This document shows positions 8,486 through 19,202 of a stretch of DNA of 64,000 nucleotides, in pieces (positions within the stretch are counted from its first letter, which is position 1; every line of letters starts with the position of its first letter). A model generated the notes under the pieces. That model was not told the DNA's origin and searched no databases. It saw nothing but the letters and a program-made list of their open reading frames with translations. Origin of the DNA: Hahellaceae bacterium (GTDB lineage Bacteria; Pseudomonadota; Gammaproteobacteria; Pseudomonadales; Oleiphilaceae); the NCBI GenBank assembly GCA_024234575.1, contig JACKOB010000005.1, forward strand, positions 248,001 to 312,000, in the 5' to 3' direction. The position numbers and the translations under genes are program-made.

Positions 8486-9868
8486 ATGGCTGCCAGCAAA
8501 CCCCGTAAAAAGGTATATGTACTCGACACAAACGTACTGATACATGACCCCAATGCCATTCTCAACTTCGAAGAGCACCAGGTCATTATCCCAATGACGG
8601 TATTGGAAGAGCTGGACAAACTGAAAGCAGGCAAACAAACCATTGCCGCCGACTGCCGGCAAGCCATTCGCACAATAGATAACCTGCTTGGCGACGCTAC
8701 CCCCAAACAGATCGAAAAGGGTGTTCCCATCAAGCGCGGTGAAAAAAGTGAGGCACTGGGCACTATATCGATTCTGATGGATACACAAAATCATACAGGT
8801 CCTCAACTTCCCGAAAACCTCAATGACAACAAGATAATCAACAGTCTGGCAAACCTGCAATCTATTCATAAAGACCGCCAGATAATACTTGTCAGTAAAG
8901 ACATCAACATGCGTTTGAAAGCCCGCGGCTTCGGCGTCGAGGCGCAGGACTACCACAACGACCAACTGGTTGATGATGTCGACCTGTTACCTTCCGGGTA
9001 TCAGGAATACAGCAAGTCTTTTTGGGATACCATTCAGAAAGTGGAGACAGTCCAGCGTGAAGGCGTCACCGAACATATTCTTAATAAAGAACCCGGCTTG
9101 GACAAGCTTAATCTCAATGAGTTTATTATTGATGAGCAAGGGTTTATAGGCCGAGTCTCGGAAATAAATGAAGACAAAATTATAATTCAAGACCTTTCTC
9201 AGCAAGACTTGCTTAATCAGGAAGCCTGGGGATTAGTGCCCAGAGACATATACCAGGCTCTCGCATTAAACCTGCTGCTCGACCCCGAGATACATTTGGT
9301 TAACCTCACCGGCGCGGCAGGTTCTGGAAAAACCATTTTGGCATTGGCCGCGGCCATTGAAATGACGGTTGCCAGTAAGAAATACAAACGAATCATCGCC
9401 ACACGCAGTACCCAGGGCCTGGATGAAGATATCGGCTTTTTGCCCGGAAGCGAGCGAGAAAAGATGGAACCGTGGCTTGGCGCGATTACTGATAACCTCG
9501 AAGCCCTGCATGAAGACGACGAGAATATGCACAGTAGCGTTGATTACATTCTGGACAAAGTACCTATCCAGTTCAAATCGATGAACTATATTCGCGGACG
9601 CAGCTTTCAGCACAGCCTGATTCTGATCGACGAGTGCCAAAACCTCACGCCGCATCAGGTAAAAACAATCGTTACCCGCGCCGGAACTGGCAGCAAGGTA
9701 ATCTGTCTGGGGAATTTAGCACAAATCGACACCCCCTATCTTGGCCCGCTAAGCTCGGGGCTAACCTATATGACCGAGCGATTTAAACGGTTCAAGCACG
9801 GGGGGCATATCCATTTACAGGGCGTGCCACGATCCATTTTAGCGGAATACGCAGAAGCCAATTTGTAG
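8486..9868 (+). CDS. PIN domain-PhoH ATPase fusion protein
   Basis: The 460-residue protein joins an N-terminal PIN nuclease domain (VYVLDTNVLIHDPNAI, with the acidic residues of the family and later ILVSKDINMRLKARG) to a C-terminal PhoH/RecD-like ATPase. Walker A is GAAGSGKT (about residue 275) and Walker B LILIDECQN (about 377). This PhoH2/YlaK-type architecture is linked to RNA unwinding and cleavage in other bacteria. It differs from the short PhoH of the ybeY operon. AAGGA precedes the ATG by seven bases. All ATPase motifs look intact, so it is probably active. Confidence 0.92.
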   Translation: MAASKPRKKVYVLDTNVLIHDPNAILNFEEHQVIIPMTVLEELDKLKAGKQTIAADCRQAIRTIDNLLGDATPKQIEKGVPIKRGEKSEALGTISILMDTQNHTGPQLPENLNDNKIINSLANLQSIHKDRQIILVSKDINMRLKARGFGVEAQDYHNDQLVDDVDLLPSGYQEYSKSFWDTIQKVETVQREGVTEHILNKEPGLDKLNLNEFIIDEQGFIGRVSEINEDKIIIQDLSQQDLLNQEAWGLVPRDIYQALALNLLLDPEIHLVNLTGAAGSGKTILALAAAIEMTVASKKYKRIIATRSTQGLDEDIGFLPGSEREKMEPWLGAITDNLEALHEDDENMHSSVDYILDKVPIQFKSMNYIRGRSFQHSLILIDECQNLTPHQVKTIVTRAGTGSKVICLGNLAQIDTPYLGPLSSGLTYMTERFKRFKHGGHIHLQGVPRSILAEYAEANL

Positions 9869-9998
9869 AGACCTTCAAGAAATGGCTGTCAGTATTATCT
9901 GGCGGCCACTCCCCCTTTCCACGTAAAGATTGATATCCAACCGTTTAGTAAAGTAACCTCTTGTTCTTAACTTACCTAACAATGCGACGCTGCTGCTC

Positions 9999-12926
9999 AT
10001 GCGCCTACACAAACATATTGCCAGCGCGACAGAAGGTGTTGACGGCGCTTCCTTACCCCCATCAAGAATACAAGGATTACTAACTAAACTTGGTAAGTTT
10101 GTGGCACTCACACTATTTGTGCTTCTGCTTGGCCTCATGATTCTTGCGGCTGGCTTTCTGAGGGTCGAAACGCGGCTGCCTGTGCCCTTTCCTGAAAAGC
10201 TTCCCTCATGGATATCGACAACACTGCTCGGAGAGGATGGCTCACTTTCAGTGCGCGGCGATATCACCATAAAAACAGGCATGCAACCAGGTATCGAGCT
10301 GCACCAGCTTGATTTTGATGTAACAAGCGAATATGGCCAGGCTAAAGGCTCAATTACCAGCTTTCAATCGAGTCTTTCGTTGAAAAAGGCCTGGGGGGGA
10401 ATGCTGAAATTTTCATTAATAGCTAAAGGCTTTAGCAGCTGTTTGCGACCAAACATCGACAACCTGGCAGCGTTAGCGCCTCCTAAAGATCTGTATAACC
10501 TCGTTAACAGGTTGCGACCAGAGCATATTGACGCCCAAGACATCAGCATCGATATTTCTGAAAACTGCAATGCCACTTCCCCCATATTGCAGGTCACGTC
10601 AGCTAACCTGAATAGTAACAACGGTGACTCTCCCGCTATCACTGCACGGGGCCAACTTGCGCATCTTCCCTGGTCAATAGACTCTTCCTTACCACATAAA
10701 AGCAACACGTTACCCACCTTGCATGGCAAGCTGGGGGCGATGACCTGGTCGCTGACCCCAGAGTATGACCCATCCGGTGCCCCCTCCAGTGCCGTGTTCA
10801 ACGTTCACTCCCAAGAGCTTTATGAAGCGCTAAAGATAACCCCTTTGCCCTTTAAAGCATTCGGTCCATTCGCCATGCAGTTAAGAGGGAGCCTGCTTTC
10901 AAATAGCATTCAATGGCAACTAACAGAGCTCAACATTGCCGATAGCCACTGGCAGGGACAAGGTACCGTTAGTCTAAGCGGCGATAAACCTCATTTAATG
11001 ACAGGGTTATCGTCGGAAACATTGAATCTTAGAAAACTACTAGATTGGGTCGGGCAATCCATCGATCTTAGTAAATTATCTTTGGCCAAACTTAGCCGGG
11101 GGGCACTGCAACTTATAGAGAAAAGCAACGGTGAATTTACTATCGAAGTACGGCAAGTCGATTATGATTCACTGCTGGTAAAAGAAAAAACCGCACTAAA
11201 TATCCATTGGCTCGATTCAACTTTAAGTTTAGCGGCCTCCCAAAGCATTCAGGAAAAGGCCTTCCATGTCAGCGGACAAGGGGAATTTATTCAAGACGTT
11301 TTCAGTTGGCGCACCGCTGTGACAATTCCTCCACTGGATGTGCAGCCATTTTTACCGCCATCTGAACTTTTGCAGTTACGTGGCTCAACGGGACCCACCA
11401 CGATTAATGGTCAGCTAAAGATTAATGCCCAAACCGGAGAACTAAACGCAGCCACCGGTCAACTGCATCTACCCGACTCTTCAGTCACCTTAGCGACAAA
11501 CTTACTGCCACATACCTACTCGCTAGCATCCGTCAACGTGTCAGCTACTCCTGACGAGCACTTATTAGTCGAAGTCCACGGAGAAGCGATGGCACAACCC
11601 TCAACACTTAACTTGAAAGTTGATCGCTGGCTGGCACTATTGCAACAAAGCACGTCACCTGGTGAATTAAACGCGTCACTAGGAAATATCCGGCTACATT
11701 CGGTTTTCGACATTGCCACATCACATAGTGAAGCCAATGCAAATGGCACATTCGCCATAGCCACCCAGGCAGCGCCAACACCCACAGCATCCTCCGCTCT
11801 CGACGGCGAGGGTAAATTCTCTTGGAAAAACAACCAGCTACAGCTCCACATTGACTCCATAAAGAAAGGGCAAAGTCTGGGTGAGGCTGATTTTGTCGTT
11901 GTCCCTTTCGCTGAACCGACCAGCGTGTCTGGAGACATTCGCCTTAAAACGCTCTATCTCGAAGACTTTGGCATTAGCATGGCCAAGCTCACCAGCACAG
12001 ACAATATCGCAAAAATACCGGGCAAAGTAGATGATTTGCTCGCCACCTGGATAGCCCCTGCCAGACAGTTATTGCAGAGAACCCAGGGCCAGGTCAGACT
12101 ATCTATTGACGAGATTAATCTGGATAAGATGCAGGCAAGTATGAAAATAGCCTCTCAATTCGGACACGGAAAAGTCGACATATTACCGTCTAAAATTTAC
12201 GGGGTTCGGGGCGGTACTATAAACTTCTCCGCCGCCCTCGACCTATCAGATGAGCACTTAATGGCGATCAGCACCCGCGCCAGAGGCAAAGACATCTATT
12301 ACCACTACGACCACCCCACGATTAAGAAAATTTCTGGCCACCTGAACACCGACGTTGATCTGAATACAAAAGCCGCACCAAAAGAAACCGAGCTGCTCAG
12401 CGCATTACGAGGCAATATCAGTTTTATGTCGCAACCAGAATTCGGAGAGTTTATGTTATTCGATCTCTGGGGTGGCGGCTTTATCCAAACCCTCGCCCAG
12501 AGCGTGGGGGCAATCGAGAAGTCTAAAATCAACTGCTCCGCCGGTTTACTCACATTTGCCGATGGCCTGCTAAAAATTAATCCGGTAATTATTGATTCGA
12601 CAAGAGTCAGAGTTAACGCAACGCTTGCTGCCAACTTGACTAACGGCGAGATTGAAGGTTATGCCAAGCCAGAGCCAAAGGATCCGGCACTGCTGCGCAA
12701 TTGGCTACCGATGGTTGTATCAGGCACGTTAGCTGAGCCGTTCGTTAAGCCACAGAAAGGGGCAGGTATCGTAACTGCCGCTCGCTGGCTCTATGCCATA
12801 CCCGCTTACGTTGTAGATTTAGCAACCGTCCATCACATGGCGGAGGACGGACTACCTGATTGCCGAAAAATTTTTGAATACCAGACACAGGCAACAAAAA
12901 ATGACAATAAAACAGCGCCCCCCTAA
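9999..12926 (+). CDS. AsmA-like envelope protein (bridge-type lipid transfer family)
   Basis: The 975-residue protein has one N-terminal transmembrane helix (about residues 34-56) followed by a very long beta-rich periplasmic region of repeated short strands. It ends in an AsmA-type C-terminal domain (FMLFDLWGGGFIQTLAQSV, then LLTFADGLLKINPVIIDSTRVRV). AsmA, YhdP, TamB and YdbH are relatives proposed to bridge inner and outer membranes for phospholipid traffic. The order TM helix-long beta groove-AsmA end fits that group; I cannot assign it to one subfamily. No strong ribosome binding site precedes ATG 9999. The 3' end overlaps the convergent moeB gene by 4 bp. Confidence 0.75.
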   Translation: MRLHKHIASATEGVDGASLPPSRIQGLLTKLGKFVALTLFVLLLGLMILAAGFLRVETRLPVPFPEKLPSWISTTLLGEDGSLSVRGDITIKTGMQPGIELHQLDFDVTSEYGQAKGSITSFQSSLSLKKAWGGMLKFSLIAKGFSSCLRPNIDNLAALAPPKDLYNLVNRLRPEHIDAQDISIDISENCNATSPILQVTSANLNSNNGDSPAITARGQLAHLPWSIDSSLPHKSNTLPTLHGKLGAMTWSLTPEYDPSGAPSSAVFNVHSQELYEALKITPLPFKAFGPFAMQLRGSLLSNSIQWQLTELNIADSHWQGQGTVSLSGDKPHLMTGLSSETLNLRKLLDWVGQSIDLSKLSLAKLSRGALQLIEKSNGEFTIEVRQVDYDSLLVKEKTALNIHWLDSTLSLAASQSIQEKAFHVSGQGEFIQDVFSWRTAVTIPPLDVQPFLPPSELLQLRGSTGPTTINGQLKINAQTGELNAATGQLHLPDSSVTLATNLLPHTYSLASVNVSATPDEHLLVEVHGEAMAQPSTLNLKVDRWLALLQQSTSPGELNASLGNIRLHSVFDIATSHSEANANGTFAIATQAAPTPTASSALDGEGKFSWKNNQLQLHIDSIKKGQSLGEADFVVVPFAEPTSVSGDIRLKTLYLEDFGISMAKLTSTDNIAKIPGKVDDLLATWIAPARQLLQRTQGQVRLSIDEINLDKMQASMKIASQFGHGKVDILPSKIYGVRGGTINFSAALDLSDEHLMAISTRARGKDIYYHYDHPTIKKISGHLNTDVDLNTKAAPKETELLSALRGNISFMSQPEFGEFMLFDLWGGGFIQTLAQSVGAIEKSKINCSAGLLTFADGLLKINPVIIDSTRVRVNATLAANLTNGEIEGYAKPEPKDPALLRNWLPMVVSGTLAEPFVKPQKGAGIVTAARWLYAIPAYVVDLATVHHMAEDGLPDCRKIFEYQTQATKNDNKTAPP

Positions 12927-13708
12927 CGCCCGCTACAGACAGCGCAATGTTCATCTCTTTTAAAGCGCATCGTTCGCCACTCCATGGATAAGGCATCAAG
13001 CAGCAGCAACCTGCCGATGAGTGGCCGGCCAATATCAACAATGACCTTTATTGTCTCCATCGCCTGAACCGAACCGATAATTCCCACCAGGGGCGAAACA
13101 ACACCCGTTTCTGAGCAGGTCATTTGCTCTTCGGAGATATCCTGGTACAGACAGGCATAACATGGCGACTGCTCAGAACGAAAATCGTAAACCGAGACTT
13201 GCCCTTCAAACCGGATGGCAGCCCCTGAAATCACAACCTTCTTCGCCTGCCATGCTTTTTCGTTGATCAAAAATCGCGTGGCAAAATTATCTGAGGCATC
13301 AACAACAACGTCGACCTGAGAGAAAATCTGCTCTGCGCAGTCTGCATCTAATTGGCGTTTATGTGTCACAACCTGACAATCAGGATTAACACTTAACACC
13401 GCCGCGGCAGCAGACTCGACTTTGGCCTGACCAACCGTCGACACAGTATGGGCAATTTGCCTTTGCAAATTACTCTCATCAACGCGATCAAAGTCGAGCA
13501 ATTCAATTTGCCCTACACCTGCTGCTGCCAGATATAACGCCACAGGGCATCCTAACCCGCCCAGACCAACTATTAAAACTTTTGCATTTTTAAGCTTTAA
13601 CTGCCCGGCTATATCGATCTCAGGCATCATAATTTGTCGACTGTAGCGCAATAGCTCCTGATCACTAAGATCATCAACAGCATTCGCCATATCTTTTTGA
13701 TCCGACAC
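12923..13708 (-). CDS. moeB: Molybdopterin-synthase adenylyltransferase MoeB / ThiF family
   Basis: This E1-like enzyme activates the C-terminal glycine of a ubiquitin-fold sulfur carrier (MoaD or ThiS) by adenylation. Visible are the nucleotide-binding GLGGLG (about 48-53), DFDRVDESNLQRQ, DASDNFATRF and the two zinc-binding CxxC pairs (CYAC near 183, CAVC at the end). The CSETGVVSPLVGIIGSVQA segment corresponds to the MoeB active-site cysteine region. MoeB and ThiF cannot be fully separated by eye; position after prmC favours MoeB as in Pseudomonas. The start is GTG at 13708, seven bases after CAGGAG. It is the last gene of hemA-prfA-prmC-moeB. Confidence 0.9.
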   Translation of the reverse strand: MSDQKDMANAVDDLSDQELLRYSRQIMMPEIDIAGQLKLKNAKVLIVGLGGLGCPVALYLAAAGVGQIELLDFDRVDESNLQRQIAHTVSTVGQAKVESAAAAVLSVNPDCQVVTHKRQLDADCAEQIFSQVDVVVDASDNFATRFLINEKAWQAKKVVISGAAIRFEGQVSVYDFRSEQSPCYACLYQDISEEQMTCSETGVVSPLVGIIGSVQAMETIKVIVDIGRPLIGRLLLLDALSMEWRTMRFKRDEHCAVCSGR

Positions 13709-13735
13709 TGCAAACTCCTGCGTTAGCCCCGACTA

Positions 13736-14569
13736 TTAATGCAATACACCCAAGGTTACCCGGGGGTTACCGGCATAATCATTCAATGTTTCTATACTTT
13801 CGTAACCGAAGGAAGCAAATAAATTCTGTACTGACTCCTGCTGATCATAACCATGCTCTAGCAACAGCCAGCCGCCAGGCCTGAGATGAGCTGCGCTTTC
13901 ACGTAGAATGGTCTCAATGTCCGCGAGGCCTTCGCAGGCAGAAACTAACGCTGATCTCGGTTCGAAACGCACATCACCCTTGTTCAAATGTGCGTCATTC
14001 TCGCGAATGTACGGAGGGTTACTAACGATGACATCAAACCTGACAGAACCCGCGATTGCAGTGAGCCAGCGACCACAGAATATTTTTACATTATCAATGC
14101 GACATTTTTTTTTATTTGTTGCGGCAAGCGCACAAGCTTCAGGCGAGATATCACTGGCAAAGATTTCCCAACCCGGACTCTCTTTGGCCAGCGCCAGCGC
14201 GATAGCACCTGTTCCTGTGCCAAGATCAAGTAATGTCAAAGAGGTATGGGAAGAGAATTTATCAAGCACCGCTTCGACCAGAAGCTCAGTGTCGGGCCGC
14301 GGTATTAATGTTGTGTTGTTTACCTGCAGCGGTAATGACCAAAACTCACGCACGCCAATGATGTGTGCAACCGGCTCACCTTGACGGCGCCGTGCGACCA
14401 TGGCACCAAAAGAATCCAGCTGATCAACCGACAGACTGCGCTCTGGCCAGGTATACAGATAGGTACGATCCTTTTCTAACACCGCCGCCAGCATCACTTC
14501 CAGATCCAGCCGCGCGGTATCACTGTCAGGCAACATACCTGCATCCAGTAAATCCTGAATTCTACTCAA
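13736..14569 (-). CDS. prmC: Release factor N5-glutamine methyltransferase PrmC
   Basis: PrmC methylates the glutamine of the GGQ motif in RF1 and RF2, raising termination efficiency. The class I SAM fold is shown by LLDLGTGTGAIALALA, and the substrate-glutamine motif NPPYI is at about residue 182. The N-terminal helical substrate-binding domain precedes them. Length (277) matches E. coli. The start is TTG at 14569, nine bases after an AGGGAG site that lies in the 17-bp gap after prfA, so the two genes are surely one operon, consistent with enzyme and substrate being made together. Confidence 0.97.
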   Translation of the reverse strand: MSRIQDLLDAGMLPDSDTARLDLEVMLAAVLEKDRTYLYTWPERSLSVDQLDSFGAMVARRRQGEPVAHIIGVREFWSLPLQVNNTTLIPRPDTELLVEAVLDKFSSHTSLTLLDLGTGTGAIALALAKESPGWEIFASDISPEACALAATNKKKCRIDNVKIFCGRWLTAIAGSVRFDVIVSNPPYIRENDAHLNKGDVRFEPRSALVSACEGLADIETILRESAAHLRPGGWLLLEHGYDQQESVQNLFASFGYESIETLNDYAGNPRVTLGVLH

Positions 14570-14586
14570 GCGCAGTCACTCCCTGA

Positions 14587-15672
14587 TCAGGCTTCAGACA
14601 GCGTTGCCAGCATTTCTGCCTGATGCTCACTTACCAATGGCTGGATAATCGAGTCGAGATCTCCACTCATTACCTCATCCAATTTATAAAGCGTCAAATT
14701 GATGCGATGATCCGTCACGCGGCCTTGTGGAAAATTGTAGGTGCGAATTCTTTCTGACCGATCACCGCTACCAACCAGACTTTTTCGGGTTGCCGCCTGT
14801 TCTTTAGCCTGAGCATCCTGCTCTGCTGTTAGCAACTTCGATTGCAACCACGACAAAGCTTTAGCGCGGTTTTTATGCTGCGAGCGTTCATCCTGGCATT
14901 CCACAACAATACCTGTTGGAATATGCGTAATACGGATAGCCGAATCGGTTTTGTTAACATGCTGGCCACCCGCGCCGGAAGCTCTGAAGGTATCAATTCG
15001 GATATCCGCCTTGTTGATTTCAATCGCACCAACCCCTTCAATTTCTGGCATTACCGCGACAGTACAGGCAGACGTGTGTATACGCCCCTGGGATTCAGTC
15101 TCTGGAACGCGCTGTACCCTGTGTGCACCGGACTCAAACTTTAAGTGCGCATAAACATCATTGCCAATTAAACGGCAGATAACCTCTTTATAACCACCAT
15201 GCTCACCTTCACTTTCGCTGATAAGCTCTACTCTCCAGCGCTTTCTTTCGGCATAGCGGGAGTACATACGAAAGAGGTCACCTGCAAAGATCGCCGCTTC
15301 ATCTCCACCAGTGCCAGCCCTCACCTCCAGGAAGATATTATTTGCGTCATTGGGATCTTTCGGTAACAACAACTTCTGCAATTCAAGCTGCAAGGCTGTA
15401 AGCTCTTCTTCTGATTGCCCTAAATCATCATAAGCCATCTTACGCATGTCCGGATCAGAGTCCTGCAATAGAAGCTTGGTCTCTTCCATATCGGCCAGGG
15501 TCTTTTTATAGCGGGCGTAAGACTGAACAACCGGCTCAAGCTCTGCATATTCTTTCGAATACGCACGAAATTTATCCTGATTCGAAATAACTCCGGCATC
15601 ACTGAGCAATGCGCCTAGTTCTTCATAACGTTCTGCGAGGTGATCTAATTTTGCGACAATCGATGCTTTCAT
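14587..15672 (-). CDS. prfA: Peptide chain release factor 1
   Basis: RF1 reads UAA and UAG and triggers peptide release on the ribosome. The catalytic GAGGQHVN sits near residue 237 and the stop-codon-reading PxT tripeptide appears as PET in [12 protein letters not shown], followed by [13 protein letters not shown]. Length (361) is standard. It lies between hemA and prmC on the same strand, the arrangement found in many gammaproteobacteria. Confidence 0.98.
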   Translation of the reverse strand: MKASIVAKLDHLAERYEELGALLSDAGVISNQDKFRAYSKEYAELEPVVQSYARYKKTLADMEETKLLLQDSDPDMRKMAYDDLGQSEEELTALQLELQKLLLPKDPNDANNIFLEVRAGTGGDEAAIFAGDLFRMYSRYAERKRWRVELISESEGEHGGYKEVICRLIGNDVYAHLKFESGAHRVQRVPETESQGRIHTSACTVAVMPEIEGVGAIEINKADIRIDTFRASGAGGQHVNKTDSAIRITHIPTGIVVECQDERSQHKNRAKALSWLQSKLLTAEQDAQAKEQAATRKSLVGSGDRSERIRTYNFPQGRVTDHRINLTLYKLDEVMSGDLDSIIQPLVSEHQAEMLATLSEA

Positions 15673-15765
15673 TACTGGTTAACTTTTTTTGATGATTAGA
15701 ATATCTGCAGAGCCTGCTTTGGCCCGACAACCGTGGTGGAGACAAGGATGCCCGAAGTACAATGG

Positions 15766-17079
15766 CTAAGTTTCGACGTCCTCATTTTTCGCGCCGGGAC
15801 TGGGGTTGATAAACTCTGTATTGGCGGTATCAGGCAAGTCGTATAGCTCCCTGATCCACTCGTTTACTTCAGGGCGGCCATCAGCAGAAGCCTTTCGTGC
15901 CTGAACAGTGGGAGTATGTATAAGTTTATTGGTAATTCCTTTGGCGAGCAGAGCCAACACTTTTTCGGGATTGGTGCCACCACGTAATGCACTTAACGCT
16001 TTTTCTAACTCACTGCTGCGAATCTCATCTGCATAGCCCCGAAATTGCTTCAGCGTATTTACTGCACCGCGGGCACGCAATTGGTACATAAAGTCCGCAG
16101 CGCCGCTATCCACTAAATGCGAAGCCTCTTCCGCCGCACCCTGCCGGGACTTAATGTTTTCTTCTACAACCTGCTTAAGATCATCCACGGTGTAAAGATA
16201 AACATCATCCAACTCCCCGACCTGAGGTTCGATATCTCTCGGAACAGCGATATCAACCATAAAAATGGGTTTGTGCTTACGCAGTTTTAGTGCCCGCTCG
16301 ACGGCGCCTTTCCCTAATATTGGTAGAGGGCTTGCAGTGGAAGCAATTACGATATCTGCCTCAGCCAGGCGAGATGGTATGTCGGCCAGCGTAATGGCCG
16401 AACCGTCAAGTTGATCTGCCAGTTCTCGGGCGCGCGACAACGTGCGGTTAGCGACAATAATTTTTCTCACACCAGCTTCTTTAAGGTGCTTAGAGACAAG
16501 CTCTATCGTCTCACCCGCCCCTATCAACAATGCTGTATTTTCGGACATATCTGAAAATATCCGGCTCGCCAGATTAACCGAAGCATAAGCTACCGAAACC
16601 GGGTTCTCACCTATCGCCGTATCCGTTCTGACTCTTTTGGCTACCGAAAACGTTTGCTGAAACAGCCTTCCCAGCATGCCGCCAATCGTATTAGCCTCTT
16701 TCGCGGTCACGTAGGCAGATTTCATTTGCCCCAGAATTTGGGGTTCACCCAGAATTAGCGAGTCAAGCCCACTGGCAACCCGCATCATATGACGGGCCGC
16801 ATCTTCGCCCCAAAACGCATAACTGCAGGCTTCGAGTTCGGATACTTTGAGCCCGTGATAGTCCCCGAGCCATTCGAGCAGCGCACGGCTACCCTGCAGC
16901 TCTGTAGAACAATACAGCTCTGTGCGGTTACAGGTGGATAGAATTGCGGCTTCTTCCACATTTGCAATATCACAAAGATCTCGCAATGCCTCGTGAATCC
17001 GATCACCAGAAAACGTTACCCGTTCGCGAATATCAACAGAAGCTGTCTTGTGATTTATACCTAGTGCAAGTAATGCCAT
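15766..17079 (-). CDS. hemA: Glutamyl-tRNA reductase
   Basis: HemA reduces glutamyl-tRNA(Glu) to glutamate-1-semialdehyde with NADPH, the first committed step of C5 tetrapyrrole synthesis. The N-terminal [19 protein letters not shown], the catalytic cysteine in ILSTCNRTE, the NADPH-binding [13 protein letters not shown] and the C-terminal dimerisation helix are all visible. ATG 17079 matches the family N-terminus ([13 protein letters not shown]); an in-frame TTG 12 bases upstream is less likely. It is the first gene of hemA-prfA-prmC-moeB and is divergent from the TPR lipoprotein-lolB cluster. Confidence 0.97.
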   Translation of the reverse strand: MALLALGINHKTASVDIRERVTFSGDRIHEALRDLCDIANVEEAAILSTCNRTELYCSTELQGSRALLEWLGDYHGLKVSELEACSYAFWGEDAARHMMRVASGLDSLILGEPQILGQMKSAYVTAKEANTIGGMLGRLFQQTFSVAKRVRTDTAIGENPVSVAYASVNLASRIFSDMSENTALLIGAGETIELVSKHLKEAGVRKIIVANRTLSRARELADQLDGSAITLADIPSRLAEADIVIASTASPLPILGKGAVERALKLRKHKPIFMVDIAVPRDIEPQVGELDDVYLYTVDDLKQVVEENIKSRQGAAEEASHLVDSGAADFMYQLRARGAVNTLKQFRGYADEIRSSELEKALSALRGGTNPEKVLALLAKGITNKLIHTPTVQARKASADGRPEVNEWIRELYDLPDTANTEFINPSPGAKNEDVET

Positions 17080-17130
17080 TGAGAAATTCAAACTTTATGC
17101 CCTTAGCCAGCCGGGAATTTTACCTTAAGT

Positions 17131-17159
17131 ACTAAAACGCAAGCTAGTCACTGTTGCAA
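17131..17159 (-). promoter_or_regulatory. Candidate sigma-70 promoter for hemA
   Basis: On the minus strand TTGCAA (17154-17159) and TTTAGT (17131-17136) are separated by 17 bp, placing a start about 45 bp before the hemA ATG. Both hexamers are imperfect, so this is a candidate only. Confidence 0.35.
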
Positions 17160-17401
17160 TTAAGCGCAAAGATTATCAGATCTGCAGCGCGAGTCGCTTG
17201 ATCAAAACCAAAAAAACTATCGACTTTTGCCATCTTAGCCGATATAAAAACTAAAACTTATCCAATGCGCAACCAACAGCTAACTAAAGATAAAAAGCAT
17301 TAAATTGCCCGCCGAGTGATTTTGTTTCAGGCTAATTCGGCTAAACTCAACAATACATGTATTATTTGCAACTCCAGCATACTTAAGGCGAATCTGAACC
17401 A
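17160..17401. other. Divergent intergenic region between hemA and the TPR lipoprotein gene
   Basis: Together with the hemA leader this is a non-coding gap of about 320 bp. It should hold the rightward promoter for the TPR-lolB-ispE cluster, but I could not pick out a convincing -35/-10 pair, operator or hairpin. Confidence 0.4.
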
Positions 17402-19183
17402 ATGCCATCAAATCAAAGAAAGCCAGTTGATCTTCGCAACACACTGAACAACTTAAAGCCACGCCTAAGCAATCTGCTATTGCTCATGACTTTACCCATC
17501 GCCATCGCTGGCTGCAGTAGCTTTCAAAAGTCTTCAGAGGTTCCCAAGACAACTGCCGCAGCGCCAAGCAAAGTTTCACCAGAGGTAATAGAAGCGGACT
17601 TTGAACCAGAAACACTTTATGCACTACTTGCAGCAGAAATGGCCGGGCAACGCAATCGTTTCGATATAACACTCCTCAACTACGTTCAACAAGCGCAACA
17701 CACCAAAGACCTGGGCGTCATCAAACGGGCTTTACAGGTTTCTCAGTTTTTAAAATCACAAAACGCTCTGATCGACCTCTCACACCTTTGGCTCGAACAA
17801 GAGCCTGACAGCCTCGAACCAATGCAAATTCTGGCATTTCAATATACCCGCAAGGGGGATTTTGAATCGGCCATTAAATATATGGAGCGCATTTACCAGC
17901 TGGGCGGCCATGCGGACTTTGAGAGCCTGGCAATTTTAGCCAAAAATCTCCCCCCAGAAGACCAGGAAAAACTGGAATCCCTATATAAAACACTCACTAC
18001 CCGTTATCCAGAAAACTTTGAAATGGGGTACGGCTACTCATTAATTCAACGATCCCGGGAAAATTACGCTGCTGCGCTTGATACCATCAACAGATACCTT
18101 GAACTCGACCCAGAATTCAAACCCGGCATATTACTGCAAGCCACACTTCTTTATGACATGGGAGAAATGCAGAAAGCATTGCGCGTATTGGCCAAAGCGT
18201 CCAGAAAATACCCCGAAGACCGCAAGCTGGGCACCCTGTATGCCAGAATGCTGGTTGACGATGGACAGCTCGAACGATCAGAAGAAGAATATAACAAACT
18301 GCTAAAACGGTTTCCCGATGTCCCAGGATTAAAGCTGGCACACGCACTCATTGCGCTGGAAATTGGCAAATACGACATTGCTCAGACTGAACTAACCGAA
18401 CTACTTGAAGAAGGGCAGCACGTTAACGAGGCACATTTTTACCTGGCCAGATCCGCTGACCAACGCAAAGAAATCGACCTTGCGATAGATCATTACCGAC
18501 AGGTTGAAAGTGGCAGTCACTACTTTAATGCGCTTTCCCGCTCCGGTTATCTCAGAGCAAAGAATGGTGCCCTCAACGAAGTCCTGGAAGAACTCTCCAA
18601 CCTAAGGGCCGAAAACCCGGCGCAATCCGCCCCCTATTGGCAAGTTGAGATCAACCTTCTGCTTGATCTCGACGAAACCAGTCTGGCTCTCAAAACCGTT
18701 ACAGCAGCATTAGAGCAAGACCCGGAGAATACCAATCTGATCTATTCAAGAGCCATGCTAAATGATCGACTTGGCAATTTAACCGAAATGGAAAGCGACC
18801 TTCGGCTAATCCTTAGCAGAGAACCTGAGAACGCTGTTGCGCTTAATGCGCTGGGCTATACCCTGGCAGATAAAACAGACCGTTATTTCGAAGCCTTTGA
18901 ACTGATTAATAAAGCATTACAACTCAATCCTGGCAGTCCTGCCGTATTAGACAGCCTCGGCTGGGTATATTTTCGCATGGGAAACATAGAACAGGCCCTG
19001 GTACACATTAACGAGGCTTATCAAAAGTATCCAGACCCGGAGGTTGCGGCTCACCTGGGAGAGATCCTTTGGAGCATTGATCGAAAAAGCGAAGCGCTGG
19101 ACATATGGCGAAAGGCGGCGAATGAAACCCCAGACCACCGTATACTGACAGAAACATTGAAACGCCTTAACGTAAAACTTTAG
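17402..19183 (+). CDS. TPR-repeat outer-membrane-type lipoprotein
   Basis: The 593-residue protein has a lipoprotein signal (hydrophobic LLLLMTLPIAIA then GCSS, lipid-bearing cysteine about residue 38). The rest is a solenoid of tetratricopeptide repeats, the clearest being the C-terminal copies (ALNALGYTLADKTDRYFEAFELINKAL and VLDSLGWVYFRMGNIEQALVHINEAY). It corresponds by position and design to the TPR protein between hemA and lolB in Pseudomonas. TPR lipoproteins act as scaffolds in envelope assembly; its partner is unknown, though constant linkage to lolB suggests an envelope role. The ATG at 17402 lacks a strong Shine-Dalgarno sequence. Confidence 0.88.
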   Translation: MPSNQRKPVDLRNTLNNLKPRLSNLLLLMTLPIAIAGCSSFQKSSEVPKTTAAAPSKVSPEVIEADFEPETLYALLAAEMAGQRNRFDITLLNYVQQAQHTKDLGVIKRALQVSQFLKSQNALIDLSHLWLEQEPDSLEPMQILAFQYTRKGDFESAIKYMERIYQLGGHADFESLAILAKNLPPEDQEKLESLYKTLTTRYPENFEMGYGYSLIQRSRENYAAALDTINRYLELDPEFKPGILLQATLLYDMGEMQKALRVLAKASRKYPEDRKLGTLYARMLVDDGQLERSEEEYNKLLKRFPDVPGLKLAHALIALEIGKYDIAQTELTELLEEGQHVNEAHFYLARSADQRKEIDLAIDHYRQVESGSHYFNALSRSGYLRAKNGALNEVLEELSNLRAENPAQSAPYWQVEINLLLDLDETSLALKTVTAALEQDPENTNLIYSRAMLNDRLGNLTEMESDLRLILSREPENAVALNALGYTLADKTDRYFEAFELINKALQLNPGSPAVLDSLGWVYFRMGNIEQALVHINEAYQKYPDPEVAAHLGEILWSIDRKSEALDIWRKAANETPDHRILTETLKRLNVKL

Positions 19184-19202
19184 AACTTAAAAGGTCAACA
19201 TC

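Noticed and set aside
8432..8965. Minus-strand ORF of 177 residues opposite the PhoH gene
   Set aside because: It lies wholly over the strong PIN-PhoH ORF with no ribosome site and no family pattern; a codon-use shadow.
17205..17212. TTGATCAA palindrome considered as an ANR/FNR site before the TPR gene
   Set aside because: The half-sites lack the N4 spacing of an FNR box.
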